DNA of 58,825 nt from Linderina pennispora (lineage: Eukaryota; Kickxellomycota; Kickxellomycetes; Kickxellales; Kickxellaceae): contig NW_024468297.1 of NCBI RefSeq assembly GCF_002104995.1, positions 1 through 58,825 on the forward strand, read 5' to 3'. Numbering within the stretch: the stretch's first letter is position 1; every line of letters begins with the position of its first letter. The position numbers and the translations under genes are program-made. This document shows positions 11,466 through 21,300 of this stretch, piece by piece. The notes below the pieces were generated by a model that worked only from the letters and a program-made list of their open reading frames with translations, did no database searches and had not been told where the DNA came from.

Positions 11466-12344
11466 TTACGCCTCAGTCTTCTCCTCGGCCTTGTCCTCAG
11501 GCTCCTCGGCACCGTCCTTGGGCGCGGCGTCGGTAGAGTCCTGGATATCCGAGGTCCACAGCGTCAGGTTGTCCCGCAGCAGCTGCATGATCAGCGTCGA
11601 GTCCTTGTACGAGTCCTCAGACAATGTGTCGAGCTCGGCAATAGCATCATCGAATGCCTGCTTCGCCAGGTGGCACGCGCGCTCGGGAGAGTTGAAGATC
11701 TCGTAGTAGAACACCGAGAAGTTGAGGGCCAGGCCCAGCCGGATCGGATGGGTCGGCGCCAGCTCCGCCGTGGCCGTCTCCGACGCCTGCTTGTACGCCT
11801 CCAGCGACTTATCCGATGCGTCCTTGCGCGCCGAGTCGGTCTCGAACTCGGCCAGGTAGCGGTAGTAGTCGCCCTTCATCTTCAGGTAGAAGACCTTCGA
11901 CTCGCCGGTCGACGCACTGCCAATCAGGCTCGAGTCCAGCACGGCCAGGATGTCCTTGCAGATGTCTGCCAGCTCCTTCTCAACCACCTTGCGCTGCTTC
12001 GCCACAATCTCGACGTGCTCAGTGTTGCCCTTCGATGACTCCTTCTGCTCGATTGACGAGATGATGCGCCACGACGCCCGCCGCGCGCCGATCACGTTCT
12101 TGTAAGCAACCGACAGCAGGTTGCGCTCCTCGACAGACAGCTCCTGCTCCTCGGCAGCAACCTTCTTCATGCTCTCGACCATCTCTACATCCATGAAGCT
12201 TGAGTCACATGCAAAATGGCACAAAGCGCCCCTCGTCTATAAATAGGACCACCCTCTGCAGAGCAGTGGCGGCAGAAACTTACCGTCGTAGCGCTCGGCC
12301 TGCTCGGCCAGCTTGGCAAGGTACACGTTATCTTCGCGCGACAT
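11466..12344 (-). CDS. 14-3-3 protein
   Basis: Phosphoserine/threonine-binding dimeric adaptor of the cytosol. Two exons: 12344-12284 ([20 protein letters not shown]) and 12184-11466. The GT-AG intron is 12283-12185 (99 nt), and its splicing rebuilds the conserved ERYDEMVESMK. The spliced protein is about 259 residues, normal for the family. Hallmarks include [20 protein letters not shown], the YYRYLAEF block, and the C-terminal helix with [16 protein letters not shown]. The last 25 residues are acidic and variable, as usual. The frame is intact. An upstream poly(T) tract on the coding strand (18 A on plus, 12373-12390) lies 29 nt before the ATG. Which 14-3-3 paralogue it is cannot be said. 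Confidence 0.97.
12185..12283 (-). other. Intron of the 14-3-3 gene
   Basis: 99-nt GT-AG intron (GTAAGT donor, TAG acceptor). It splits the Glu codon that precedes MVESMK. The intronic frame is open for some distance, so an unspliced reading would give a false start within the intron. Confidence 0.9.
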
Positions 12345-12890
12345 GGGTATGAGGTAAAAAGGTGGGTTTTTGAAAAAAAAAAAAAAAAAAGTGAAAGTGT
12401 GGAAAATAAGCAGAGATGAACGCCGGAAAAGTGTGAAAAGAAGCCCAGGCTGGGGGAGGGCTTGGATTTAAATCCTCTGGTTCCGAGGCGGGGGACGCGC
12501 AAGCCTTGCCTCTGCTCCCCGCCGCTTTGTAGAGTGTTGTTTTTCTTTTCCAAACCTCCTCGTGCAAATCATGGAAATGCGTGCACTTTACAGCCTGACC
12601 AGCCCATGGCCTTTTTTTGCATATTTATTCTCATTCCAAGCAGCCTGAGAGGCCAGGGAGGCGGAGGAGGGGTTGTTCCTTATTGCTGGCCTGCCCCTAA
12701 CCCCACGCTGCGTTTTCCGGACTAGGGGACACAAACAATCCCGCCGCCCAGCGCTTGTTTTTCTTCGCACATGAAAAGATGGCGTTGATAAACCCGCCTA
12801 TTGCTGCAACGAGCATGCGTTGAGCAGTAAAACCCCTCCCCACCGGCCGCGGGCCAGTACCCCCGGTCTGCAGACGAACCGGTGCCCGGC
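12345..12890. other. Spacer between 14-3-3 and Sgf11, with an A18 tract
   Basis: About 550 nt. Contains the 14-3-3 promoter, with an 18-base A homopolymer at 12373-12390 (poly-T on the coding strand) 29 nt upstream of the ATG, and the Sgf11 3' flank. Poly(dA:dT) tracts are common nucleosome-depleting promoter elements in fungi; that role here is inferred. Confidence 0.5.
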
Positions 12891-13914
12891 CTACTTGCGC
12901 TTGCTGGTCTTTTTGCGGCCTGCGTCTCTGGCTGCCATCGCCTTGCCTACGCAGAAAAAAACAAAACATCTGGTGGATAAGGGGGTTGTCGGGGACTTCT
13001 CTCGCTGTCACGTTATCCGCGCCCAGTGAGCGGGGGGCGCGGGACACCGTTGCCCAGAATTTCCGTTGGGGAGGACCAGGGCCTGAGGACAATACTTACG
13101 CTTGCGGTCGATGTTGCTCTGCTCGCTGGACGACTCGTACTGTGTGGCGGCCGGATAGTTGGGCGTCGACGCCGCGCTGTTGACAGTTGACCTACAGCAT
13201 CTATATTTAGCGCATCCACATCCACATGCCACCATGTATCTGCTGTGCTACGTACCTGCGCGTAGTGGTCCGCCGGCTCGACAGCCCCATGCACTTGTCC
13301 ATATGCGCGGCGAACCGTGCGCCCGGGAACGACCGCATGCAGCTCGGGCACTCAAACATCTCGACGCTACCCAGACCCGGCGACACCCCACCTGCAGCCC
13401 CCGACGGCACCGCAGCCTTGCTCTTGGCTAAACAAAGAGATTATCAGCTTCCGAGATCCCCCTGCTCATGACGTTGTCCTTCCAGCCTCCTTACCTTTGG
13501 GCGATCCCATTGCATCCCGCTGCGCCGACTTGCTCTGGCACCTACATCCATGCATTCAGCAAAAACACGTATGCCCCTCGCCATCGCCCGTGACGCCCGC
13601 TGATTTACGTACCGTGTGTGGCATGACGCGCAAACCGCCTGCCGCTGCTTCGCCTCGAAATGCGCCTCAAACACTACATCCATCATCATGTCGTCCACCA
13701 GCTCCGTCACTAGTTCCATTGCAAGCAGCGCCCGAGACCGCGCCCCCTCTCCCTTCTCCGGCACTATCACTGGTTTGGCTTCCTCCAGCGCTTCCCGCGC
13801 ACGCTTTAATGACGAAATCTTGTCGTCGTAGTACTGCATAAGCTCTTCAAACACTGTCATCGACGTCGGTCGCCGCTCCCCGTGTGCATCGCCTTTAACC
13901 TTCATCTTACTCAT
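12891..13914 (-). CDS. SGF11: SAGA-associated factor 11 (Sgf11), histone H2B deubiquitination module
   Basis: Subunit of the SAGA deubiquitinase module, linking Ubp8/Sus1/Sgf73 and contacting the nucleosome through a zinc finger. My model has five exons: 13914-13613, 13541-13495, 13427-13256, 13191-13100 and 12946-12891. All introns are GT-AG (71, 67, 64 and 153 nt), all phases agree, and it predicts about 222 residues. The N-terminal amphipathic helix that docks Sus1/Ubp8 is seen in LVTELVDDMMMDVVFEAHF. The Sgf11-type finger is FECPSCMRSFPGARFAAHMDKC, followed by LSSRRTTTRR. The C-terminus is Lys/Arg-rich (KAMAARDAGRKKTSKRK), suited to nucleosome or DNA contact. Exon 2 is a 47-nt microexon. 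ATG 13914 was chosen; an in-frame upstream Met exists at 13956 but gives a non-conserved extension. No indels are needed. Confidence 0.92.
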
Positions 13915-14035
13915 AGCAGTGGATAACGATGTATGTAAAAAAAAACAAGAGTACAAATATTTAGCGGATATGTGATCAGCCTAGTTGCATCCGGCTCAAT
14001 CGGCATTTTTCACTTATTTTACAAAACCACGATTG

Positions 14036-14442
14036 TGGTATCAAAACCAAAAAACAAACCAAAACCGGACTAGCAAAAATGATTTCTGCCGGGTTCGAAC
14101 CGGCGACCGTCTGCGTGTTAGGCAGACGTGATAACCAACTACACCAAGAAATCCTCACGCTCTGGAGTGATTACCTGAAATGAGTATGTAAGCCAGATGA
14201 TCTGCCCAACATCCACTTTTCAATGATACCTCTGCCTATAGCTCCCCAGCTGCCTATATCCATTAGCCAAACTTGCTACCTATAATGAAATAAATACCAG
14301 AACGCACCTGTTGTGCAGATTAATCATACTATTATATAAATATTATAGGATATCCTATTTCTAGATTAGTTCCTATTAAGATTACTTATTTTACCTAGTA
14401 ATATACTTCTCTTACTAAGATACCTATAAAAATAGACCTAGT
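14036..14442 (-). repeat. tRNA-Val-bearing repeat, left copy (inverted)
   Basis: About 405 nt matching 23018-23425 in opposite orientation. It contains the complete tRNA-Val(AAC), about 290 nt of 5' flank and about 40 nt of 3' flank. By eye roughly nine in ten flank positions match, and the 74-nt tRNA is identical. The 5'-flank homology stops about 10 nt before the outer arm of the fold-back element at 14453. Confidence 0.85.
14080..14153 (-). tRNA. tRNA-Val (AAC)
   Basis: 74-nt intronless cloverleaf. Acceptor GATTTCT pairs with AGAAATC; discriminator A. The anticodon loop is CTAACAC with anticodon AAC (valine), and the T arm is GCCGG-TTCGAAC-CCGGC. The pol III A box (TGGTGTAGTTGG) and B box (GGTTCGAACCC) are intact. 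Identical over its full length to the copy at 23308-23381. Confidence 0.95.
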
Positions 14443-14452
14443 ATGCAAAAAT

Positions 14453-14919
14453 ATTGGGGGTCATTCCTGGACTTGTAAATTTTAGATATTTGCAATTTAC
14501 TTAGTTAGATATTTGACTAATCGTTTTCAGAACAGTTTTTTGCTACTAATTATTTTTATCATGGTTAATATTAATTATTGTGTCCAGAATGTTTCTGTGC
14601 TTATAATTGATTTTAAAAATACAAATATTTTTTTTGCCATTTCACCTAAACCACCATCAGCATCTTGGAAAAGTTTCAGTGAACATAATTTCCTTGTGGT
14701 TGCTTAGCCACATCTATTGAGATATTGACTTTTGTTGCCCAATGATAATTAACCCCAAATATGCAAAGTTTTTCTTTCTGGTTGAAATTATGTTCACTGA
14801 AACTTTTCCAAGATGCCAATGGCAGTTTGGGTGAAAATTTTATTTCACTGAAATTGCCAATAGTTTCAATATGCACAAATAATTGTTGTGCAGATAACTA
14901 TCTCTGAATGACCTCCAAT
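14453..14919. mobile_element. Fold-back / MITE-like element 1
   Basis: Outer inverted ends of 14 nt (14453-14466 and 14906-14919) differ at one position. Inner arms of about 53 nt (14640-14692 and 14784-14836) are inverted copies centred on a shared TCTTGGAAAAGTTTCAGTGA block; the mismatches lie in the outer part of the arm. AT-rich, with no transposase frame. No clear target-site duplication was identified. It is most simply a non-autonomous DNA transposon. Confidence 0.6.
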
Positions 14920-15106
14920 GGGGGTCTCATAGAAGTACCCTCTCTTACATTTTTGTTTATTAGTTAATCTAGCTGCTAATATCTTTTTGGCCAGTACTAA
15001 TTATTTTGTTTTTTAAAATATTAAGTTTCTTTAAACTTTCTTATTTGTGAATGGCCTCCTAATACTAGCCCTAATAAAATAGGTACCTATTGCTTTACTA
15101 TATTCT

Positions 15107-15418
15107 ATACTAGAGGATAAATAGAGTTACTTATCTACCTATTAATTGTTTAAGTATATGATTACTACTAGCACTTTTAGTAAATAAATATTCCACCTAA
15201 GCTACTATTACTATCTTAAAAAATTTTTGGTAAATATAATTTTAACTAGAAAGAAAAAATAATATATATTTATAGTTAATTACTTTTAGGCAATAAAAGT
15301 TGATATCTTAATAAATATGGCTAAGTAGCTATAAGGAAATCATCTTCACTAAAAGTGCTAGTAGTTATAATATAAACAATTGATATGTTAGTAAGTAACT
15401 CTATATAACCTCCAGTAT
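15107..15418. mobile_element. Fold-back / MITE-like element 2
   Basis: Terminal inverted repeats of about 85 nt: left arm 15107-15194, right arm 15335-15418. Both start ATACTRGAGG and share an AACTACTAGCACTTTTAGT-like block. Weaker similarity continues inward. Total about 312 bp, non-coding and AT-rich. It differs from element 1 in sequence. The family is unknown. Confidence 0.65.
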
Positions 15419-15732
15419 TGAACCATATTAACATTTAGGGTCTGGACTCCCCTGCACCACTATAAGCAAGACTGAAATATGCATATAAATACCTAGGTAG
15501 GTTATTAGCTTTCCTTTTCTCCTTCAGATAGGTTTTTGAGAAGTTATCTTTCCATCTATACCTAATAACCATTCATCTCCTAGGGTAGCAATAAGGCATT
15601 CATATATGATGCTCACACCCATCGTACTGATTCATGCTTCCCCTTATGAACTTTCTCAGGCTTAGCCAGAGTAGCAAACTTCCTAATCAAACATATGCCA
15701 GTTACAAGGTGGTTTATTCAATAATTTGCCTT

Positions 15733-17136
15733 TTACTGTTGTGACCAGCGCCGGATTACCACTGGAACACCAGCGCGCTCGCCAACCAAATCTGAGACCT
15801 GGCCTGGCTCCAACATGAGCTGAACCATGCGATACTCTTTTGGAGCGCGAGTCCCTTGTACCGAGCCAGCCAGTAGATCGTTCCTGCCATTAGAACTAGC
15901 ACCGGAGTTGCTAGCTGACGATATCGTGATAGTCGCCGGCCGCACAATCTCTAGCCCGACCAGTGTTTCGAAAGCCTTGAGCGCAACTGACTTTTTGTAG
16001 ATTTTCATCGAGCCTCCAGAGGTCGCTGCTGTGATATGCCTCGACATGAATGATTTGTACTCGTTGTAGATCATCTCAAAGTTATACTTGGCGTTGCCGC
16101 CTTTGACAAGGCTCCTCATGGCGATTATCAAGCAGAGCTCAAGCAGAGAGATGTTGCTCAGAACCAGCATCTTCGCCGAAGACCGCTCGCGTGCTATGGC
16201 TGCCAGTACATCTGAAACCACAATAAAAGGGCTGCTGATTGAGAGATGGCTGACAGCGAGTACAAATGTGCGCAGCAATTGCCGAACATCTTTGCCAAAA
16301 TCGAACACGTCTGATATGTACGCGGATACCTGCTCATCTGCAAGAGCATTGTCGACCTGGTGGTTAAATTCGTTAGAAAAAGCCGCACTGAGCTTTTCGT
16401 CGGCACAGTTGATCCGCAGTGCAGTACGGGCAATTCCTTCGAAATCTTCGAGGTTCGCAGTATTCTGAACGTAAATCTGGCGATGCGAGAAGCGCGACTT
16501 TACTCGTTTCTCCAGCAAATCAATCACATCGATGCGCGCAGAGACACCAAGCACCGCAATCGGTGTCTGCTGGCTCTGGGCAATATCGAACAGTGTGTAC
16601 AGCAGAGATTGTTTGGGGTGCTGCGCGAGGAGATCGAATTCTTCAAGAATAAATATAACCGGCGGCATTTCACCATCAGCGCCTGATGAGCGCAGTAGAT
16701 TCAGGATATACGTGAAGGCGTCTGCAAATGATCCGACAAGCACATCACCTAGGTCCTGCTCTATCAGCAGCTGCGTAGCAATATCACGCAGCGCAATTCG
16801 GTCATTGGTGTGTACAAACCCGTTCAGCCGTACAATATGGTATCTGCGTGAGTCTGCGCGATCGGTGTGCTTCTCGGCCAACATGTTCAGCACCCGCTCA
16901 ACGATGGCTGATTTGCCGCTGCCTCGAGGTCCAATGAGTAGCGCAGTGTTTCCTTCCTGGCTTGATATGGTCCGGTCCAGCAGCGAGTGGACCAAGTCCA
17001 GCGGTGCCTCGAGTCCTATCAGCTCTGGCAGCTGCGTACGCCCATGTAGTCGATCAAGAACCAGGCGACGGGCATGTTGGATACTGCTTGCATCGACCAT
17101 GCATGAGCCCGGTCTCTGTGAGGAGGACATTGACAA
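15733..17136 (-). CDS. ORC4: Origin recognition complex subunit 4
   Basis: AAA+ subunit of the origin recognition complex that marks replication origins in the nucleus. Single 467-residue exon, intact. Walker A GPRGSGKS at about residues 68-75, following IGLEAPLDLVHSLLDRTI. Walker B is VIFILEEFDLLA at about 163-174, and the sensor-1 region is AVLGVSARIDVIDLLEKRVKSRFSHR, typical of Orc4. The C-terminal winged-helix region (about 340-467) is present. The length is normal for the family. It is divergently arranged with the myosin light chain gene, sharing a 269-nt spacer. The 3' end abuts the AT-rich repeat island. Confidence 0.93.
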   Translation of the reverse strand: MSMSSSQRPGSCMVDASSIQHARRLVLDRLHGRTQLPELIGLEAPLDLVHSLLDRTISSQEGNTALLIGPRGSGKSAIVERVLNMLAEKHTDRADSRRYHIVRLNGFVHTNDRIALRDIATQLLIEQDLGDVLVGSFADAFTYILNLLRSSGADGEMPPVIFILEEFDLLAQHPKQSLLYTLFDIAQSQQTPIAVLGVSARIDVIDLLEKRVKSRFSHRQIYVQNTANLEDFEGIARTALRINCADEKLSAAFSNEFNHQVDNALADEQVSAYISDVFDFGKDVRQLLRTFVLAVSHLSISSPFIVVSDVLAAIARERSSAKMLVLSNISLLELCLIIAMRSLVKGGNAKYNFEMIYNEYKSFMSRHITAATSGGSMKIYKKSVALKAFETLVGLEIVRPATITISSASNSGASSNGRNDLLAGSVQGTRAPKEYRMVQLMLEPGQVSDLVGERAGVPVVIRRWSQQ

Positions 17137-17405
17137 AGAGCAACAAAAAAGGTTAAAACAAAATTGTGAGCAAAGCCAGACAGGAGAAAGCGCAATCGAC
17201 AGGACCTTTTTTTAATAAAATTGCAAAGGTAAATATGGCCCCACCAATCAAGTATGGCAAACTGTAAACTGCAAAGAATAGTGCACTGCGTGTATTCACA
17301 AACGGCTTTCAAAACAGTAGTAGCCAGCGCTGGTGCCTGCCGCTCTTCTCTCCTCAACTCAATTCACATACTACACTTTTCCACAATTAATATCACGATA
17401 AAATA
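17137..17405. promoter_or_regulatory. Shared divergent promoter region, ORC4 / myosin light chain
   Basis: The 269-nt gap between the two start codons must hold both promoters. T-rich and A-rich segments flank it and a CCAAT is seen at 17243-17247. No definite TATA box was recognised. Confidence 0.4.
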
Positions 17406-17903
17406 ATGTCTTCGACCAAGGCCCTGAACAAGAAGAAGCGTGCAGTGCGCCAGAACTCAAACGTGTTTGCCATTTTCGACCAGAAGCAAATTTCCGAGTT
17501 CAAAGAGGCCTTTGGAATTTTTGACCACAACTCGGACAGTATTGTTGACCGCGACGACCTGCGCGACATGCTTAGTTCGCTAGGGCAGGATGCGTCAGAT
17601 AGCTATATCGACGCAATGATCAACGAGGCTCCTGGGCCCATCAATTTCACCATGTTCCTGACCCTGATGGGCGAGCACCTAAGCGGCACCGACCCTGAGA
17701 GCGAGATTCTGGCGGCTTTTGAGGCATTCGACGTCGACGGAAATGGGCTTATCCTGGCTGAGGATCTCCGGGCAGCACTGATGCACATGGGGGACCGTTT
17801 CTCGCAGAAGGACGTGGACATCATGTTCAAGCATGCACCAATCGATGCCAACGGCTATCTCAAGTACCGAGAGTTTGTGCAGATGCTAAAGCATGGCGAG
17901 TAG
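17406..17903 (+). CDS. Myosin II regulatory light chain (EF-hand)
   Basis: Predicted regulatory light chain bound to the IQ motif of a conventional myosin heavy chain, with a role in the cytokinetic ring. 165 residues, intact, single exon. A basic N-terminus leads into AVRQNSNVFAIFD, placing a Ser where light chains are phosphorylated. Four EF-hand units are recognisable. The first loop (DHNSDSIVDRDD) keeps acidic ligands, the third (DVDGNGLILAED) is also good, and the others look degenerate, as usual in this family. Centrin or calmodulin are less likely given the N-terminus and loop degeneracy. Confidence 0.85.
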   Translation: MSSTKALNKKKRAVRQNSNVFAIFDQKQISEFKEAFGIFDHNSDSIVDRDDLRDMLSSLGQDASDSYIDAMINEAPGPINFTMFLTLMGEHLSGTDPESEILAAFEAFDVDGNGLILAEDLRAALMHMGDRFSQKDVDIMFKHAPIDANGYLKYREFVQMLKHGE

Positions 17904-18311
17904 ATGTTTTGTAAAGAGATTAGGCATTATCGAGAGTCACTGTAAATGGGTGGCCGGCTGGCACTCCCTGACACACGCCTATTGCACCTGTATAGGTGGG
18001 ATATGTTGTCTGCATCATGTTCCGCGCATACAAGGCTGATCTTATTGTGCTGCGGTCAATTGTGATGTGGTGGTTTCCGGAATGGGGCATCCTTGTTTGT
18101 GTGTAGAGCTGCTGCCGCTGTAGGTGAAGCGGAAAATAGGGGTTGTCATTCTGCAAACGCTTACACGGGATGACACCTCTCCTCCTTCTACTTTAATGAG
18201 TTTCCTGTCTTTATAGACTCTTTATACGCAAGTCAATGGCCAAGAGTATCACGTACGTATTTTTGAGTCAACTGGGCACAATTTTGTCTGTCCTGAAACT
18301 AAGAACCCTAG
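17904..18311. other. Spacer and likely 5' exon of the ABC transporter
   Basis: About 410 nt. A small frame around 18237 (MAKSIT followed by a GTACGT donor) is a candidate first exon for the downstream transporter, but its phase fits only some of the possible acceptors (18339 or 18348). Left unresolved. Confidence 0.35.
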
Positions 18312-21300
18312 GCCGAATGTAGAAACGTCGGTATCTTAGCGGATATAGCACTCCTCGTCTTGGGTGCAACATCAGCCCTAACCAAAGCCACGCAGCGATA
18401 TGGGCACCAGCGGTCGATGGTAACAGTCTTCTTGGGCTCTGTCAGTCTCATGTCTCAACTGCTATCTACCACTCCTACGGTTGGCTCGACTGTCTCGCTC
18501 ATGTCCTCCCTCATGCTATTTTCATGGGTGTTTGGTGTTGCGGGTGTTTCAGCAAACAGCCAGGCCATTGCCCATGGAGTACGCGCTATGCGCCTGACCA
18601 TTGCCGAAACCCCAGATTGGTCAACTACCAGCAGCATAGCAGTTCTCTCGCATCTTGCTCTTGCATGGGCATGCCTTGCTCCAGCTACAAAGCGCGCCGT
18701 CACCAATTTCCTGGCAAACACTCTCTTCCTGAACACCTTGTTGTTTATGTACACATGCACCAAGCGCGATCTAGTTCATTCTGACGTTGATGACCCGGTG
18801 TTTCGCGAACAGACCTTGCGAGAATACGAGAACCTTCGAATCATGAACAAAACCAGGGTGTCGGTGGTGCGCAAGCTGATTTCGTGTGTCTGGAAGGAAA
18901 TGCTGTTAGTATCAGCTGCTGAACTAGCAATTCTTCTTGGCCTTGGATTCCAGCACATAGTTTTGGCGAACATCGGTAACGAAATCGAGCATGGTTCCAG
19001 CAGCAACAAGGGGCGCCTGTTGGTGCTGTACGCAGTTTGGGTAGTGCTGGGATTTCTCGAAATCGTACATTCATATTTGAGTATCGCAAAGCGAGCGATG
19101 GTCAAAAGGACCCATGCCGTCCTACAGCTCAAGGTCGCCGAGGCATATGTAAACCGAAGGCACAACGAAGTGCTTGACAAGGAGTATGAGGACTTTGGGT
19201 CATGGAGTACGCATACGGTTTCTTCGAGTGCTCATACGCTGGTCGATTTGGCTGCTCACATTGTTGCCATTACGTTCAACCTTTGGATAATATCGCGCTC
19301 GATTGGCTGGCGTGCACTTATCCCCGTGCTCTTCACCGTTGGGAGCATGGTATCCGAACAGCTTGTTGCAAACAGGATCGCCGAGTTGTTGGAGCTGAGC
19401 AAGGCGGAAAGGCAGCCGCACTTTCCGACGGATGCAACGTCGCTCATAAGCAACATGAGGACTGTAAAGTTCTATGGCTGGGAGCACGTTTTTGACAATC
19501 TGTCAGCAAAGGTTGATCTACCCCACTTCACTCCCCCATTGCTTTGGAGCACATTGAGCTATATACTCGACATCATGAATACTGCTACTGTGGAACTTTC
19601 AACTGCACTGGCATTGCTTTCGTATCTTCGCTCGGACATCACAGTATCCTATGCAGAGATCATGTTGGTTGTAAACACAACCGGGCAGCTCACTAAGTGC
19701 CTCAGGTTTACTAGCTCTACACTCTCCACGTTTCGCGACACGGTAAAGGCATTGGGGCATCTTGCCAGCTTAGTTGCTGATGACAAACGGGAATTTCTTG
19801 CACACAGTCGAACATGCAATACCCTCGCTGTTGATATATGCCAGTGTGAATTCCAATGGGATAAAGGGTCATTTGCGCTGGCCCCTATATCGCTAACTAT
19901 AAAGCCAGGAGAGCTTGTGGTGGTTGTGGGAAGAGTCGGTAGTGGAAAGTCGTCGTTACTGTCAGCTTTATGTGGCGATATGCCAATGATCAGCGGTCAA
20001 GGGCATATATACGGTCGAGTCGGGTATGTCAGTCAGAAGCCATGGATCATGAACGCGACGTTCCGTGAAAATGTGCTGTTTGGCCAAGAGTTTGACGAAA
20101 AATTTTACTGGCACGTTGTTGAGGCATGTGCGCTGGCTGATGATATTAAACAGTTTCGGGCTCGGGATCAGACAGAGATCGGTTCGCGCGGCATCAATCT
20201 GTCGGGTGGACAGAAGGTGCGATTGGCACTTGCCCGCGCTATATACTCCCGCGCAGACATATATCTATTCGACGATATATTGGCTGCAGTCGACAGCTGT
20301 GTTGAGCGGCAGATAGTCGAAAGGGTTCTGACTGGGAACGGAATCATTAGTGGCAAGGCACGGGTTTTGGTGACACATGCCGAATATCTTTTGCCGTTGG
20401 CCAATGTGGTTATTATGCTCGAAAATGGCTGTGCATCGATTAGGAGCCAGGTTCCAGCAACCCTGACCACAGCTGTATCAGAAACACCACCAATGGAGCC
20501 AGACAGCGCTGAGGATGATGGCACCAATGGCGATTCCGGGATCTTCACAATCAGTCCTGAGCTTGATGTGCCACAGTTTCAGTTATCGTATCTGTGGAGA
20601 TATCTTTCAATGAGTGGAGCTGCTGTAACCGCAATTCCACTTGTGATTCTCGTGGTTACATCAATCGCTACGCACCGTGCCAACAGCTACCGCCTGGATA
20701 TTCTATCCGAGTCGGACCAAACCACCATGGTTGCTTCTCTCCGATGGTATCTAGCTATCCATGCTGCTCTATCTATCGGGGTACATTGCGGTTACTTAAT
20801 TCTGAAGTGGGTTTCGGCAGCAACTTGGTCACAGAAAGTGCGACAAATCACAAGGGAAGCAGTCCGTGATACCCTTCTGTCTACTCCACTGCCGGTATTC
20901 GAAAGGCTGCCGTTGGGAGTGCTTAGCAGGCTATTTGATTCAGGCCGCAGCCAGATGAGCATTCTACTTCCTGAGTTGCTAAGCAGCAAGCTCTCCACGC
21001 TTCTTGACGCACTGTTTAGTATTGCCATTATCGGTCAACGCATGCCATTTCTCTATGTCTTTCTCCTGCCAATGGCCGTCTTGGGGTGGATCGCGCGTAA
21101 AACCAGTGATTTAGCCAGGGAAAAGCTCGAAAAGCTCGGCAGCTCCTTGAACACAATTGGGTCTCATTCGATTATACTCGAAATCATCCAAGGTCGGCAA
21201 ACAATGCGCATATATGGTGCACATCACCAATATCTACGGACAGGAGCGATCGATTTGGCAAATGCCAATGCGCTAAATAACGTCATGAACTCTGTGATGT

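Larger units (their letters stand above)
14160..15732. other. AT-rich island with repeats, no gene
   Basis: About 1.6 kb of strongly AT-rich DNA between the left tRNA and the ORC4 stop, in sharp contrast to the GC-rich genes. It contains the tRNA-linked repeat, two fold-back elements (14453-14919 and 15107-15418) and further fragments such as a transposon-end-like GAATGGCCTCC near 15051. ORFs here are short and uninformative. Confidence 0.7.

Noticed and set aside
11491-12064. Plus-strand ORFs across the 14-3-3 gene
   Set aside because: Shadows of a highly conserved intact minus-strand gene.
13976-14158. 60-codon ORF overlapping the left tRNA
   Set aside because: It reads through the tRNA gene on the same strand; the tRNA structure is unambiguous.
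14036-14442. tRNA-derived SINE
   Set aside because: The tRNA is intact with a perfect cloverleaf, and most homology is upstream of it, opposite to SINE layout.
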